Positions 25,170 through 33,925 of a stretch of 64,000 nucleotides of DNA are shown in pieces. The translations under genes and the position numbers were made by a program. How positions within the stretch are numbered: position 1 is the stretch's first letter; every line of letters begins with the position of its first letter. The notes beneath the pieces are model-generated. The model made no database searches. It had not been told where the DNA came from and saw nothing but the letters and a program-made list of their open reading frames with translations. Origin of the DNA: Paractinoplanes bogorensis (lineage in GTDB: Bacteria; Actinomycetota; Actinomycetes; Mycobacteriales; Micromonosporaceae); assembly GCF_018829635.1 (NCBI RefSeq), contig NZ_JAHKKG010000008.1:466645-530644 (forward strand), written 5' to 3'.

Positions 25170-25673
25170 ATGATGGATCACCCCACCCTGGTCGAGACGG
25201 AACGCGCGATGCGCGAGCACGTCGAGTCGCTGGGCCTCGACTTCGAGGCGGCCCTCGCCGTGTCCAGCGTCTACCGGGCGGCGAACGCGGTCCGGTCGTA
25301 CGCGTGGAACGACGTTCTGCGCCCGTACGACCTCACCTGGACCGGGTTCGTGGTGATGTGGGTGGTGTGGATCTTCGACGGCCTGGAGACCCGCCGCGCG
25401 GCCGAGGCGGCCGCGATCTCCAAGGCCACGCTGACCGGCGTGGTGAAGACTCTGGAGGCTCGGGGCTGGATGCGCAAGGTCGGCCGGGCCGATGACCGCC
25501 GCCTGGTCGAGATCCACCTGACCGACCAGGGCCGGGAGCTCATGCAGGAGCTCTACCCGCGGTTCAACGCGATCGAGGCCAAGGTCGTCGGACGCCTGTC
25601 CCGCGGCGACATCGGCGCCATGACCAGCAGCCTCCGCGAGATCGTCATAACGATCGAGGAGACGCAGGACTGA
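25170..25673 (+). CDS. MarR-family regulator
   Basis: 167 residues from ATG 25170 (a GTG at 25161 is an alternative). Winged helix with RAAEAAAISKATLTGVVKTLEARGWMRKVGRADDRR, which includes the D-x-R-x wing. Divergent from the GS-like gene and followed at 5 nt by the convergent PuuD-like gene. Probably controls amine catabolism, with the amine or aromatic acid as ligand (inferred). Confidence 0.87.
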   Translation: MMDHPTLVETERAMREHVESLGLDFEAALAVSSVYRAANAVRSYAWNDVLRPYDLTWTGFVVMWVVWIFDGLETRRAAEAAAISKATLTGVVKTLEARGWMRKVGRADDRRLVEIHLTDQGRELMQELYPRFNAIEAKVVGRLSRGDIGAMTSSLREIVITIEETQD

Positions 25674-25678
25674 GCCGG

Positions 25679-26383
25679 TCATCGCGCCGGGGCTCCGAGC
25701 CGGGACTCCTCGACCAGCCGGGTGAACAGGCCGGCCTGGAGCGGGTCGGTCGCCGCGGTGTCCTCCGGGTGCCACTGCACGCCCAGGAACCAGCCCCGAT
25801 GCTCGTCCAGCGTCACCGCCTCGATCGTGCCGTCCTCCGCGTACGCCGCCGCCCGCAGCCCGTCCCCGAGCCGCGCGATGCCCTGGTGGTGATAACACGA
25901 CACGATCAGCTCAGGCGCGCCGACGGCATGTCTCAGCGGTGAGTTTTCCCGTACGCCGATGGAGTGCACCAGATGCCGGTGGGCGCCACCCAGATCCGGG
26001 ACGAGGTCGCCGCCCCGGGCCACGTTGACCACCTGCAGTCCGCGGCAGATGGCCAGCAGCGGCTTCGCGTCCTCGAGCGCGGCCCGGGCGACGGCCAGGT
26101 CGAACGCGTCCTGTGCCTCGTCGACGTCGTACTCGGAGTGGTGCGCCCGCTGTCCTGACCAGTGCGCGGCGAGGTCGCCCCCGCCGGGCAGCAGAAACCC
26201 GTCGGCCATCCCGAAGCGTTCCCGGATCGAGTCCGGGTCGGCCGGGTGCACCACCAGAGGTTCACCGCCGGCCGCATACACCGCCTCGACGAGCTTGCGT
26301 GCCGTCACCTCAGCCGCGTAGCGCAGCGCCGACGCGCTCGCCGAGAAGCGGGCCGGGATGACGATCAGCGGCCGGTCACCCAT
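25679..26383 (-). CDS. puuD: Gamma-glutamyl-gamma-aminobutyrate hydrolase-like (PuuD) peptidase C26
   Basis: 234 residues. PuuD/peptidase C26 features: LPGGGDLAAHWSG, nucleophile elbow LLAICRGLQVVNVARGG with catalytic Cys near 113, and VQWHPED with catalytic His and Glu near 204-206. PuuD splits gamma-glutamyl-GABA in the glutamylated putrescine pathway. Its start overlaps the aldehyde dehydrogenase stop by 8 nt. Last gene of the nine-gene operon that begins at 35187. The real amide may be an aromatic relative. Confidence 0.83.
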   Translation of the reverse strand: MGDRPLIVIPARFSASASALRYAAEVTARKLVEAVYAAGGEPLVVHPADPDSIRERFGMADGFLLPGGGDLAAHWSGQRAHHSEYDVDEAQDAFDLAVARAALEDAKPLLAICRGLQVVNVARGGDLVPDLGGAHRHLVHSIGVRENSPLRHAVGAPELIVSCYHHQGIARLGDGLRAAAYAEDGTIEAVTLDEHRGWFLGVQWHPEDTAATDPLQAGLFTRLVEESRLGAPAR

Positions 26384-27824
26384 GGTTGATCCAGGTCGTC
26401 TTGAGGTCGGTGTACTCGTCGAGCGCGTGCCGCGACTTGTCCCTCCCCGCGCCGGAGAGCTTGACGCCGCCGAACGGCACCGTCATGTCGCCCTCCTCGT
26501 AGCAGTTGACCCAGACCGTCCCGGCCCGCAGCCGCCGCGACATCCGATGCGCGCGCCCGAGATCGCTGGTCCAGACCGCCGCGGCCAGCCCGTACGGGGT
26601 GTCGTGCGCGATCCGCAGGGCCTCGTCCTCGTCGCGGAACGTCTGCACGGCCAGCACCGGCCCGAACAGCTCCTCGCGGACCAGCACGTTGTCGCGGGCC
26701 GCCCCGGTGACCACGGTCGGCGCCAGATAGGGACCGCCGGTGTGCTCGAGCACGCGGGTGCCGCCGGTGCGCAGTGTGGCGCCCTGGTCGAGCCCGGTCG
26801 TCAGCGTGCCCAGGATCCGGTGCAGGCTGCGCTCGTCGACCAGCGGCCCCATCTTCGTCTCCGGATCGAGCGGGTCGCCCGGCTGCCAGCCCGCGGCGGC
26901 CTCGACGATCCGGGCCACCACCCGCTCGGCCACGTCCTCGTGCACGACGAGGCGGGAGCCGGCCGTGCACATCTCGCCCGAGTTGAAGAAGATGGCCCAC
27001 GCCGCGGTGTCGGCCGCCGCGTCGAGGTCGGGCGCGTCCGGGAAGACGATGTTGGGTGACTTGCCGCCGAGTTCCAGATGCACCCGCTTGACGTTGCTGT
27101 CGGCCGCGTAGCGCAGGAAGTGCCGGCCGACCGCGGTGGAACCGGTGAACGTCAGCACGTCGACGTCCGGGTGCTCGCCCAGCCGCCGGCCGACGGTCGC
27201 GCCGTCACCGGAGAGCACGTTGAGCACACCCGGGGGCAGCCCGGCCTCGGCGCCCAGGGCGGCCACCCGCTGCATGGACAACGGCGACTGCTCGGCCGTC
27301 TTGAGCACCACCGTGCACCCGGCCGCCAGCGCGGGCGCGAACTTCCAGCCGCCGATGGTCAGCGGGAAGTTCCACGGGACGACGGCCGCGACCACGCCCG
27401 CCGGTTCGCGGGTGACCAGCGCCAGTTCCCCGTCGGTGGTCGGCGGGATCTCGCCCGCGGTCTTGTCAGCCAGCCCGCCGTAGAACCGCAGGCACCGGAT
27501 CAGCGCCCGCAGCTCGATGCCGTCGGCGTACGCGATCGGCTTGCCCATCTCGAGCGTGACCAGCCGGGCGATCTCGGCCCGGTGCCGCTCGACGAGGTCG
27601 GCGAAGCGCAGCAGGACCTCACCGCGCTCGCGGGCCGCCGTCCGGGGCCACGGGCCGTGGTCGAACGCCCGGCGGGCCGCGGCGACGGCGGCGTCCGCGT
27701 CCGCCTCGCCGGCCCAGGCCAGCTCGACCAGCGAGCTGCCGTCCCGGGGTGTGATCACGGACCGGCGGGCACCGGTGGACGCCGCGCGTCCGGCGCCGTC
27801 GATGAAGAGGCCCTCGGGCAGCAT
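26376..27824 (-). CDS. NAD(P)-dependent aldehyde dehydrogenase (PuuC-like)
   Basis: 482 residues. ALDH features: PWNFPLTIGGWKFAPALAAGCTVVLK, LELGGKSPN with the catalytic Glu, and FNSGEMCTAGSRL with the catalytic Cys. Start ATG 27824 overlaps the FAH-family stop (TGATG). The neighbours, PuuD-like downstream and GS-like beyond, suggest oxidation of a gamma-glutamylated aminoaldehyde; the aromatic neighbours leave other aldehydes open. Confidence 0.88.
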   Translation of the reverse strand: MLPEGLFIDGAGRAASTGARRSVITPRDGSSLVELAWAGEADADAAVAAARRAFDHGPWPRTAARERGEVLLRFADLVERHRAEIARLVTLEMGKPIAYADGIELRALIRCLRFYGGLADKTAGEIPPTTDGELALVTREPAGVVAAVVPWNFPLTIGGWKFAPALAAGCTVVLKTAEQSPLSMQRVAALGAEAGLPPGVLNVLSGDGATVGRRLGEHPDVDVLTFTGSTAVGRHFLRYAADSNVKRVHLELGGKSPNIVFPDAPDLDAAADTAAWAIFFNSGEMCTAGSRLVVHEDVAERVVARIVEAAAGWQPGDPLDPETKMGPLVDERSLHRILGTLTTGLDQGATLRTGGTRVLEHTGGPYLAPTVVTGAARDNVLVREELFGPVLAVQTFRDEDEALRIAHDTPYGLAAAVWTSDLGRAHRMSRRLRAGTVWVNCYEEGDMTVPFGGVKLSGAGRDKSRHALDEYTDLKTTWINHG

Positions 27825-28681
27825 CAACGCGTCCGGGAGAGGTCAGGTTTGCGGATGCCGCGGAACTCCCAGTCGCCGCCCTGGGCCGTGGACAGCACCT
27901 CTTCGCTCTCGGTGGGCTGGGCCCCTACGTCCGTACGGATGGGAGCCGGTCCTTCGACGATGTGGTTGCGCAGTGTGCCCAGACCCTCGACCTGCACCTC
28001 GACCACGTCGCCGGGGTACACCGTGCGGGAGATGGCGGGGGTGCCCGACAGCAGCACGTCGCCCGGCTGCAGAGTGATGGTGCGGGCGATGTCGGCGACC
28101 AGGTAGTGCATGTCCCACTGCATCTCGCCGGTGTTGCCGTCCTGGCGCACCTCGCCGTTGACGAGCGTACGGATGGACTTGTCGTGGAAGTCCCAGCCCT
28201 CGACGATGCCCGGGCCGAGCGGGCACAACGTGTCGGCCCCCTTGACCCGCAGCATCGAACCGGAGTCGGTGTCGCGGAAATCGTGCAGGCCGTAGTCGTT
28301 GCCGATGGTGTAGCCGCGGATGTAGTCCCCGGCCTGGTCCGGCGCGATGTTGCGAGCCGTGCGACCGATGACGATGGCGATCTCGCCCTCGTAGTTGAGC
28401 CACTTGCACCCGGCCGGGCGGACGACCGCCGCGTCGTGGCTGTTGAGCGCGGACACCGGTTTGTGGAAGTAGGTCGGCGCCGGGGGCAGGGTGGTCATCA
28501 TCTCCTGAACCCGCGACGAGTAGTTCAGGTGGACGCAGACGATCTTCGACGGGGTGACCGGGCTCAGGTGCACGGCGTCGGCCACCGCGGTCTCGCGGCC
28601 GTCGCCGGCGACCAGGGTGTCGCCGTGGCGTTCCACGTCGACGACGGTGCCGTCCAGCAGGATTCGGCGGAACTCGCGCAT
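27824..28681 (-). CDS. Fumarylacetoacetate hydrolase family protein (HpaG/HpcE-like)
   Basis: 285 residues. C-terminal FAH fold with the metal-binding EGEIAIVIG segment, GNDYGLHDFRDTDSGSMLRVKG and GDVLLSGTP. In homoprotocatechuate breakdown HpaG decarboxylates and isomerises 5-oxopent-3-ene-1,2,5-tricarboxylate. The position just after an HpaD-like dioxygenase and an HpaE-like dehydrogenase supports this role. Start ATG 28681 lies 11 nt after the dioxygenase stop. Confidence 0.83.
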   Translation of the reverse strand: MREFRRILLDGTVVDVERHGDTLVAGDGRETAVADAVHLSPVTPSKIVCVHLNYSSRVQEMMTTLPPAPTYFHKPVSALNSHDAAVVRPAGCKWLNYEGEIAIVIGRTARNIAPDQAGDYIRGYTIGNDYGLHDFRDTDSGSMLRVKGADTLCPLGPGIVEGWDFHDKSIRTLVNGEVRQDGNTGEMQWDMHYLVADIARTITLQPGDVLLSGTPAISRTVYPGDVVEVQVEGLGTLRNHIVEGPAPIRTDVGAQPTESEEVLSTAQGGDWEFRGIRKPDLSRTR

Positions 28682-28692
28682 CGGTTGTCCTC

Positions 28693-29646
28693 TCAGCCGG
28701 CCGCGGCCAGGTCGGGGCCGCCGGTCTGGCGGACGTAGTCGGGGTCGGTGGGCGTGCGCCGGGGGCGGGGGAAGCCGTCCGCGGGCCGGTCGAACCACAG
28801 GTGCACCTGGCCGGTGCCGACCGAGTTCTCGTACTCGCCGTACTGCCGGCTCGTGGCCCGGCAGTCGCCCTCGCCGAGCGCGCCGATCATCATCAGGTAG
28901 TGGCCGAAGCGCGCCTCCGGCTTGTAGCGGTAGAACTCCGGCATGGTGTCCAGCACCCGGGCATGGTCGCCGGTCGCGAACCACTCCAGGCGCTCGGCGT
29001 CGGCCGCCGCGGCCTCGGGCGTGAAGATGTGCTCGACACCGGCCGCCTCGTGGTCGCGCAGCTTCCGCAGCGGCCAGAACGTGTGCGACATGGCGCCCGA
29101 CGCGATCAGCAGCACCCTGCGGTCCGACTCGGCGATCGCGTCACCCAGCGCCCGCCCGAGCCGCAGGTTGTCCTCGGTGTCGGCGGTCTGGCACACCCCG
29201 ATCGAGATCCACTTCTTGTCCGGCAGGCCCTGGCCCAGGAACTCCCAGACGTTGGTGGTGGCGTAGAAGATCGGCAGGTGGTCGTCCTCGATCGCGGTGA
29301 TCCAGGTGCCGTGCCCGGCCGCCCGGCTCGCGATCAGGTGGGCCAGCTCGGGGTCGCCGGGGAAGTCGTACGGCCGCTTGCTCATGCCCCGGGGCAGCTC
29401 CTCGGACGTGAACAGCCCGGCCCGCCGCGACTGGGCGGTGACCACGAACTCGACCGTGGTCGCCCAGTGCGAGTCGAGCACCACCACCGTGTCGTAGTCG
29501 ACGGTGTCGAAGACGTCCTTGCGCAGCTGCTGCAGGCCGGCCACCAGCGTGGTGTCCTCGCCGCGGTTGAGCTCGCGCCGGATCTCCTCGGGCAGCACGA
29601 TCGTGGGCACGTGGGCGATGAGCCCGGCTCCGACTACCTCTCCCAT
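28693..29646 (-). CDS. hpaD: 3,4-dihydroxyphenylacetate 2,3-dioxygenase-like (class III extradiol)
   Basis: 317 residues aligning along its length with HpaD/HpcB of the LigB superfamily: IAHVPT with a metal His, LDSHWATTVEF with a second His, GLFTSEELPRG, ASGAMSHTFW, and the C-terminal GTGQVHLWF. The Fe(II) enzyme opens homoprotocatechuate at the 2,3 position. Coupled to the dehydrogenase gene by TGATG overlap. Only one copy of the fold is present and it needs no partner subunit. Confidence 0.83.
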   Translation of the reverse strand: MGEVVGAGLIAHVPTIVLPEEIRRELNRGEDTTLVAGLQQLRKDVFDTVDYDTVVVLDSHWATTVEFVVTAQSRRAGLFTSEELPRGMSKRPYDFPGDPELAHLIASRAAGHGTWITAIEDDHLPIFYATTNVWEFLGQGLPDKKWISIGVCQTADTEDNLRLGRALGDAIAESDRRVLLIASGAMSHTFWPLRKLRDHEAAGVEHIFTPEAAAADAERLEWFATGDHARVLDTMPEFYRYKPEARFGHYLMMIGALGEGDCRATSRQYGEYENSVGTGQVHLWFDRPADGFPRPRRTPTDPDYVRQTGGPDLAAAG

Positions 29647-31112
29647 CACGCCTCCTGGTTCCCGGTCCAGCCGGTCGGGCTGAACACCGTGTTCTTGATG
29701 TCGCAGTAGAAGTCGAACGAATACGTGCCGCCTTCGCGGCCGATCCCCGAGCGGCCGTTGCCGCCGAACGGCGCGCCCAGGTCGCGGACGAAGAAGCAGT
29801 TGACCCACACGGTTCCGGCGTTCAGCCGCGCGCTGACCCGTTCGGCCCGCTCGGGGTCGCCGGTGACGAGGGTGGCGGCCAGGCCGAAGCGGGTGCTGTT
29901 GGCCATCCGTACGCCCTCGTCCTCGTCGCCGAAGGTCTGCATGGTCAGCACCGGCCCGAAGACCTCCTCGGTGAGGATCTCGCTGCCCTGCCGCGCCCCG
30001 GCCAGGATCGTCGGCGCGTAGTAGAGCCCGCCGAGCTCGGTGTTCGGGCCGCCGCCGAGCACCGCCTTGGCCCCGTCGGCCAAGGCCCGCTCGACGAAGC
30101 CGCTGACCCGCTCGAAGTGCTGACGGCTGACCAGGGCGCTCACGTCGGTGGCCTCGTCGCGCGGGTCGCCCTGCACCAGACCGCGGGCGCGTTCGGTGAC
30201 CCGGGCCAGGAACTCCTCGGCGATCGACTCCTGCACCAGCATCCGGAAGGCGCCCAGGCAGACCTGGCCGGCGTTGTCGAACTGCTCGACGGCCAGGTCG
30301 ACGGCCAGGTCGAGGTCGCAGTCGTCGAAGACCAGCAGCGGCGACTTGCCGCCGAGCTCGAACGACAGCGGGACGATGTTCGGCGCCGCCGCGGCCGCGA
30401 TCAGCCCGGCGGTGGGCACCGAGCCGGTGAACGACAACCGGCGGATGCCCGGGTGGCGGGTCAGCGGCGCCCCGGCGTCGGGGCCGGTGCCCTGCACGAC
30501 GTTGAACACGCCGGCCGGCAGTCCGGCCTCGTGGGTGATGTCGGCCAGCAGGGAGGCGGTCAGCGGCGCCCACTCCGGCGGTTTGAGCACCACGGTGTTG
30601 CCCGCGGCCAGGGCCGGGCCGATGCGCCAGGTGGCCAGCATGAGCGGCGCGTTCCAGGGCGTGATGATCGCGGTGACACCGGCCGGGTCGTACGTGATGC
30701 GCTCGCGGTGACCCCGTATCTCCAGGCTTTCGTGCTCGAGGGCCTCGGCGTGGTCGGCGAAGAAGCGGAAGTTCATCGCCACCCGCGGCATGACACCGCG
30801 CCGGTGCGAGCGCAGCAGTGAGCCGTTGTCGCGGGTCTCGACCCGGGCCAGATCCTCGCGCCGGGAGTCGATGCCGTCGGCCACCCGGCGCAGGATCGCC
30901 GAGCGTTCGGCGACCGGCAGGGCGGCCCAGGCCGGGAACGCCTCGCTCGCCGCGGTCACCGACCGTTCGACCTCGGCCGCGCCGCCGGCCGAGATCTCGC
31001 CCAGGACGGCGCCGTCGATGGGGGAGATGTCGGTGAACGTGGCGGCGGAGGCGACCCGCTCACCGCCGATCCAATGGCGGGTGTCGACCCGGACGCCTTC
31101 GACCTCGATCAT
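29646..31112 (-). CDS. 5-carboxymethyl-2-hydroxymuconate semialdehyde dehydrogenase-like ALDH (HpaE-like)
   Basis: 488 residues. ALDH motifs: PWNAPLMLATWRIGPALAAGNTVVLKP, FELGGKSPLLV with the catalytic Glu, FDNAGQVCLGAFRM with the catalytic Cys, and the C-terminal GRSGIGREGGTYSFDFY pattern seen in HpaE/betaine-aldehyde types. It is placed between the decarboxylase-like gene and HpaD and overlaps both (ATGA and TGATG). It most likely oxidises the ring-cleavage semialdehyde. Confidence 0.84.
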   Translation of the reverse strand: MIEVEGVRVDTRHWIGGERVASAATFTDISPIDGAVLGEISAGGAAEVERSVTAASEAFPAWAALPVAERSAILRRVADGIDSRREDLARVETRDNGSLLRSHRRGVMPRVAMNFRFFADHAEALEHESLEIRGHRERITYDPAGVTAIITPWNAPLMLATWRIGPALAAGNTVVLKPPEWAPLTASLLADITHEAGLPAGVFNVVQGTGPDAGAPLTRHPGIRRLSFTGSVPTAGLIAAAAAPNIVPLSFELGGKSPLLVFDDCDLDLAVDLAVEQFDNAGQVCLGAFRMLVQESIAEEFLARVTERARGLVQGDPRDEATDVSALVSRQHFERVSGFVERALADGAKAVLGGGPNTELGGLYYAPTILAGARQGSEILTEEVFGPVLTMQTFGDEDEGVRMANSTRFGLAATLVTGDPERAERVSARLNAGTVWVNCFFVRDLGAPFGGNGRSGIGREGGTYSFDFYCDIKNTVFSPTGWTGNQEA

Positions 31113-31927
31113 GCTGACGCTCCTTCGGCAGCTTCGAGACGGGCCAGCGACCGGCCACCGTCCCAGACCACGCCGACCTGGCGGTAGTAGCCGCCGATGA
31201 TCTCGTCGACCCGCAGCCGGGCCAGTTCCTCGGTCGGCGACTCGAACAGCCGCAGATCCACGTCGCCCCGCCAGGCTTGACCACCCTCGAACCGAGCGGC
31301 GCCGGAAGAGATCAGTTCCGCGTACGCATCCCCGGCGCCCCGCTCGATGCCGTGATAGACGCGGTGGTGAGCCATCGGGTGCCCGTTGACGAATCCGTTG
31401 CTGCCGGCCGGTTCGCGCAGCGTGAGCACGGCCTCGGCCAGCCTGCGGTCCCCGGCGGCCAGCGTCGCGCCGAACATCGCCCCCGGCGCCAGCGACGGCG
31501 CGGCGTGGGCGAACGGGTGCGGCCGGGTCTGCCACATCGAGCCCAGCTTCTTGGGGTAGCCCTGGTGCATGCCGCGGGCGATGGCGAAGTCCTTGTCGAC
31601 CCAGATGTAGGCGCAGCGCGAGAACACCTCGCCCCGGAACGCGCAGCGCACCACGACGAACGCCTCCTTGTACTGCGCGCGGACCGGGTCGAGCAGCTCG
31701 GCCCGGCTCGACGAGCAGGACTGCCAGTCGGCCCAGATCAGCGCGACCGCACCCGGATCCTCGGGGGCGAGTTCGAGCGGCGCGGGCAGCAGCTCGGCCA
31801 CCCGGGCCGGGTCGGTGCGGTACTCGACGGTCAGCAGGTCGCCCGAGTAGAACCACGGCGGGTCCGGGATCAGCGAGGACTCCCCGTGCGCGGTGCGCGG
31901 GTAGAAGAACCCCTTCATGTCGGTCAT
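31109..31927 (-). CDS. Acetoacetate decarboxylase-like (ADC family) protein
   Basis: 272 residues of the ADC superfamily: the N-terminal segment IPDPPWFYSGDLLTVEYRTDP and the core FAIARGMHQGYPKKLGSMWQTRPHPF, in which Lys of GYPKKLG may form the Schiff base. Members of such catabolic operons are often decarboxylases or hydratase/aldolase-like rather than true ADC. ATG 31927 overlaps the Rieske-like stop (ATGA). Specific reaction unknown. Confidence 0.78.
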   Translation of the reverse strand: MTDMKGFFYPRTAHGESSLIPDPPWFYSGDLLTVEYRTDPARVAELLPAPLELAPEDPGAVALIWADWQSCSSSRAELLDPVRAQYKEAFVVVRCAFRGEVFSRCAYIWVDKDFAIARGMHQGYPKKLGSMWQTRPHPFAHAAPSLAPGAMFGATLAAGDRRLAEAVLTLREPAGSNGFVNGHPMAHHRVYHGIERGAGDAYAELISSGAARFEGGQAWRGDVDLRLFESPTEELARLRVDEIIGGYYRQVGVVWDGGRSLARLEAAEGASA

Positions 31928-32946
31928 CGGCGCTCCTGCAGGACGGTGGTCTCGTCCGCGACCATCCGGCCGACGATCTTGCGGACCTGGATGGCGGCGG
32001 CGTCGGCCGCGACGCGGACCTCGGGGCGCGGGCCGTCCTCGTCGAGGACGCGCTGCATCGTCTCGAGGATGTCGCGGACCCGCCGGTAGTACTCCCGGAA
32101 CAGCGGGGTGAGCTGGGCGCTCACCTCGTCGCCGGCGGCGAAGTTGCGGCTGACCCGCCAGATGTGCCGGGTCGTCGTCGCGCCGACCGGCGTGACGGCG
32201 TGGGTGAAGCGGAAGGTGTACGGCTCGGGGCGGCGGTCCGAGGTGACGTCCCAGCTGTCCACCCACAGCGCGGGCGAGACGAAGCGGCCCTGCTCGCGCT
32301 GGCGGAACAGCTCGTCCTCCTTGGCGTCGATCAGCGGCGCGTGCCAGGCCGCGAGCCGGGCCGGCGGATAGTCGCGGGTGAACGCGACCGACGTCTCGGA
32401 CACCTCGACGTCGAGCCCGGGCACCGGTCCGGCCGACAGCGCCGGCGGGGCGATGAGCGGATCGACCACCGCGACGTGGGTGATGTCGGCGAAGTTCTCG
32501 TGCAGCAGCAGGGCGCCGGCGCCGGTGGTCCACTCGTCGCCGAACGTGCTCCACGCGTCGTCGGCCAGCCAGGGCGTCCGCGGCGGATGGCGTAGCCCGG
32601 CCAGGCCGGCCCCGGCGAACCAGACCCAGACCAGGCCGTCCTGCTCGACCACCGGGAAGGCGCGCACCCCGGCCCCGTACGGGACCTCGGGCTGGGTCGG
32701 CACCCGGACGCACCGGCCGTCGGGGTCATAGGCGAAGCCCGAGTACGCCGAGACGATCAGCTCGCCGTCCAGATGGCCGAGGCTCAGCGGGTACGGGGCG
32801 TGGGCGTCGCGGTCCTCGAGCGCCACCACCCGGCCCGCGGGCGTGCGGTAGAGCGCCAGGCCCTGGCCGAGCGCGCGCCGGCCGAGCGGCACATCGGTGA
32901 CCTCGGCACCGGTCGCGGCGACGTACCAGCAGTGGGTGGGATACAT
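31924..32946 (-). CDS. Rieske-type ring-hydroxylating oxygenase homologue lacking Fe-S ligands
   Basis: 340 residues resembling vanillate O-demethylase oxygenase (VanA type) from end to end. The Rieske motif CxH...CxxH is not kept: Cys47 is Asp, His49 remains, Cys66 is Ser and His69 is Ser (DRDAH ... SAYSG). In the catalytic domain the D-x2-H-x4-H iron motif reads Asp154-x2-His157-x4-Asp162. The frame is otherwise intact and its genes are coupled on both sides, so this looks like a repurposed rather than a dead protein. The normal 2Fe-2S cluster should not assemble. Confidence 0.8.
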   Translation of the reverse strand: MYPTHCWYVAATGAEVTDVPLGRRALGQGLALYRTPAGRVVALEDRDAHAPYPLSLGHLDGELIVSAYSGFAYDPDGRCVRVPTQPEVPYGAGVRAFPVVEQDGLVWVWFAGAGLAGLRHPPRTPWLADDAWSTFGDEWTTGAGALLLHENFADITHVAVVDPLIAPPALSAGPVPGLDVEVSETSVAFTRDYPPARLAAWHAPLIDAKEDELFRQREQGRFVSPALWVDSWDVTSDRRPEPYTFRFTHAVTPVGATTTRHIWRVSRNFAAGDEVSAQLTPLFREYYRRVRDILETMQRVLDEDGPRPEVRVAADAAAIQVRKIVGRMVADETTVLQERR

Positions 32947-32962
32947 GGTCGGTCCCGTCCTC

Positions 32963-33925
32963 CTACAGCGCGAGCGTCAGGCGCGCGCCGCGGCAGCGGG
33001 ACACGCAGATCATCATCACTTCGCCGGCGGCGCGTTCGTCCTCGTCGAGCACCGAGTCCCGGTGGTCGACCTCGCCGTCGACCACCTCGGTCTCGCAGGT
33101 GCCGCAGATGCCCTCGAGGCAGGAGCCGAGCACGCTGACCCCGGCCGCGCGGACGGTCTCGAAGATCGACCGGTCCGGCGGCACCGTGACCGTGCGGCCC
33201 GAGTGCTGCAGGACGACCTCGAACGAGCTGTCGCCGCCCGGTTCCGGTTCCGTCGCGCGTGCACTGAAGCGCTCCAGGTGCAGGCTGCCGGGCGGCCACG
33301 GCGCACAGAGCTGCTCGACCGCGCTCAGCAGTCCCTCGGGACCGCAGGCATAGACCAGGGTGCCGGCGCGGGGGCGCAGGATGGCGGCCAGGTCGAGCCG
33401 GCCCAGCTCGTCCTCGGGCACCAGGTGGACGCGGTCGCCGAAGCGGGCCAGCTCGTCGGCGAAGGCCATGGACCGGCGCTGCCGCCCGCCGTAGTGCAGC
33501 TCCCAGTCGGCGCCGGCCGCGTCGACCTCGTAGATCATCGCGAGCAGCGGGGTGATGCCGATGCCACCGCCGACGAACAGGTAGCGCTTCGACGAGACGA
33601 CCGGGAAGTGGTTGCGGGGGCCGCGGGCGCGGACGGTGCTGCCCTCGCCCAGTTGGTGCACCCGGGTCGAGCCGCCGCGGCTGTCCGGGGCGTGCAGCAC
33701 GGCGACCCGCCACGCGTCGGTGTCGCCGGTGTGCCCGCACAGCGAGTACTGCCGGGTGAAGTCGTCGTCGAGGATCAGGTCGATGTGGGCGCCCGGCGTC
33801 CAGCCGGGCAGGGTGCCGCCGCCCGGGCGGCCGAGGGTCAGCGCGACGACGCCGTCGGCGACCTGTTCGGCCTTGCGTACCACCAGATCGGCCTCGAACT
33901 CGCGGACGACGGTGTCGACCGTCAT
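32963..33925 (-). CDS. Phthalate/vanillate-type oxidoreductase (FMN and 2Fe-2S reductase)
   Basis: 320 residues in the VanB/phthalate-dioxygenase-reductase order: flavin domain with RQYSLCG (about 58-64), NAD domain with LFVGGGIGITPLLAM and YACGPEGLL, then a plant-type ferredoxin domain with CLEGICGTCETEV and a fourth Cys in MICVSRC. All four cluster cysteines are present, unlike the neighbouring Rieske protein. It passes electrons from NADH to an oxygenase; the P450 just upstream (ATGA overlap) is an equally likely partner. Confidence 0.87.
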   Translation of the reverse strand: MTVDTVVREFEADLVVRKAEQVADGVVALTLGRPGGGTLPGWTPGAHIDLILDDDFTRQYSLCGHTGDTDAWRVAVLHAPDSRGGSTRVHQLGEGSTVRARGPRNHFPVVSSKRYLFVGGGIGITPLLAMIYEVDAAGADWELHYGGRQRRSMAFADELARFGDRVHLVPEDELGRLDLAAILRPRAGTLVYACGPEGLLSAVEQLCAPWPPGSLHLERFSARATEPEPGGDSSFEVVLQHSGRTVTVPPDRSIFETVRAAGVSVLGSCLEGICGTCETEVVDGEVDHRDSVLDEDERAAGEVMMICVSRCRGARLTLAL

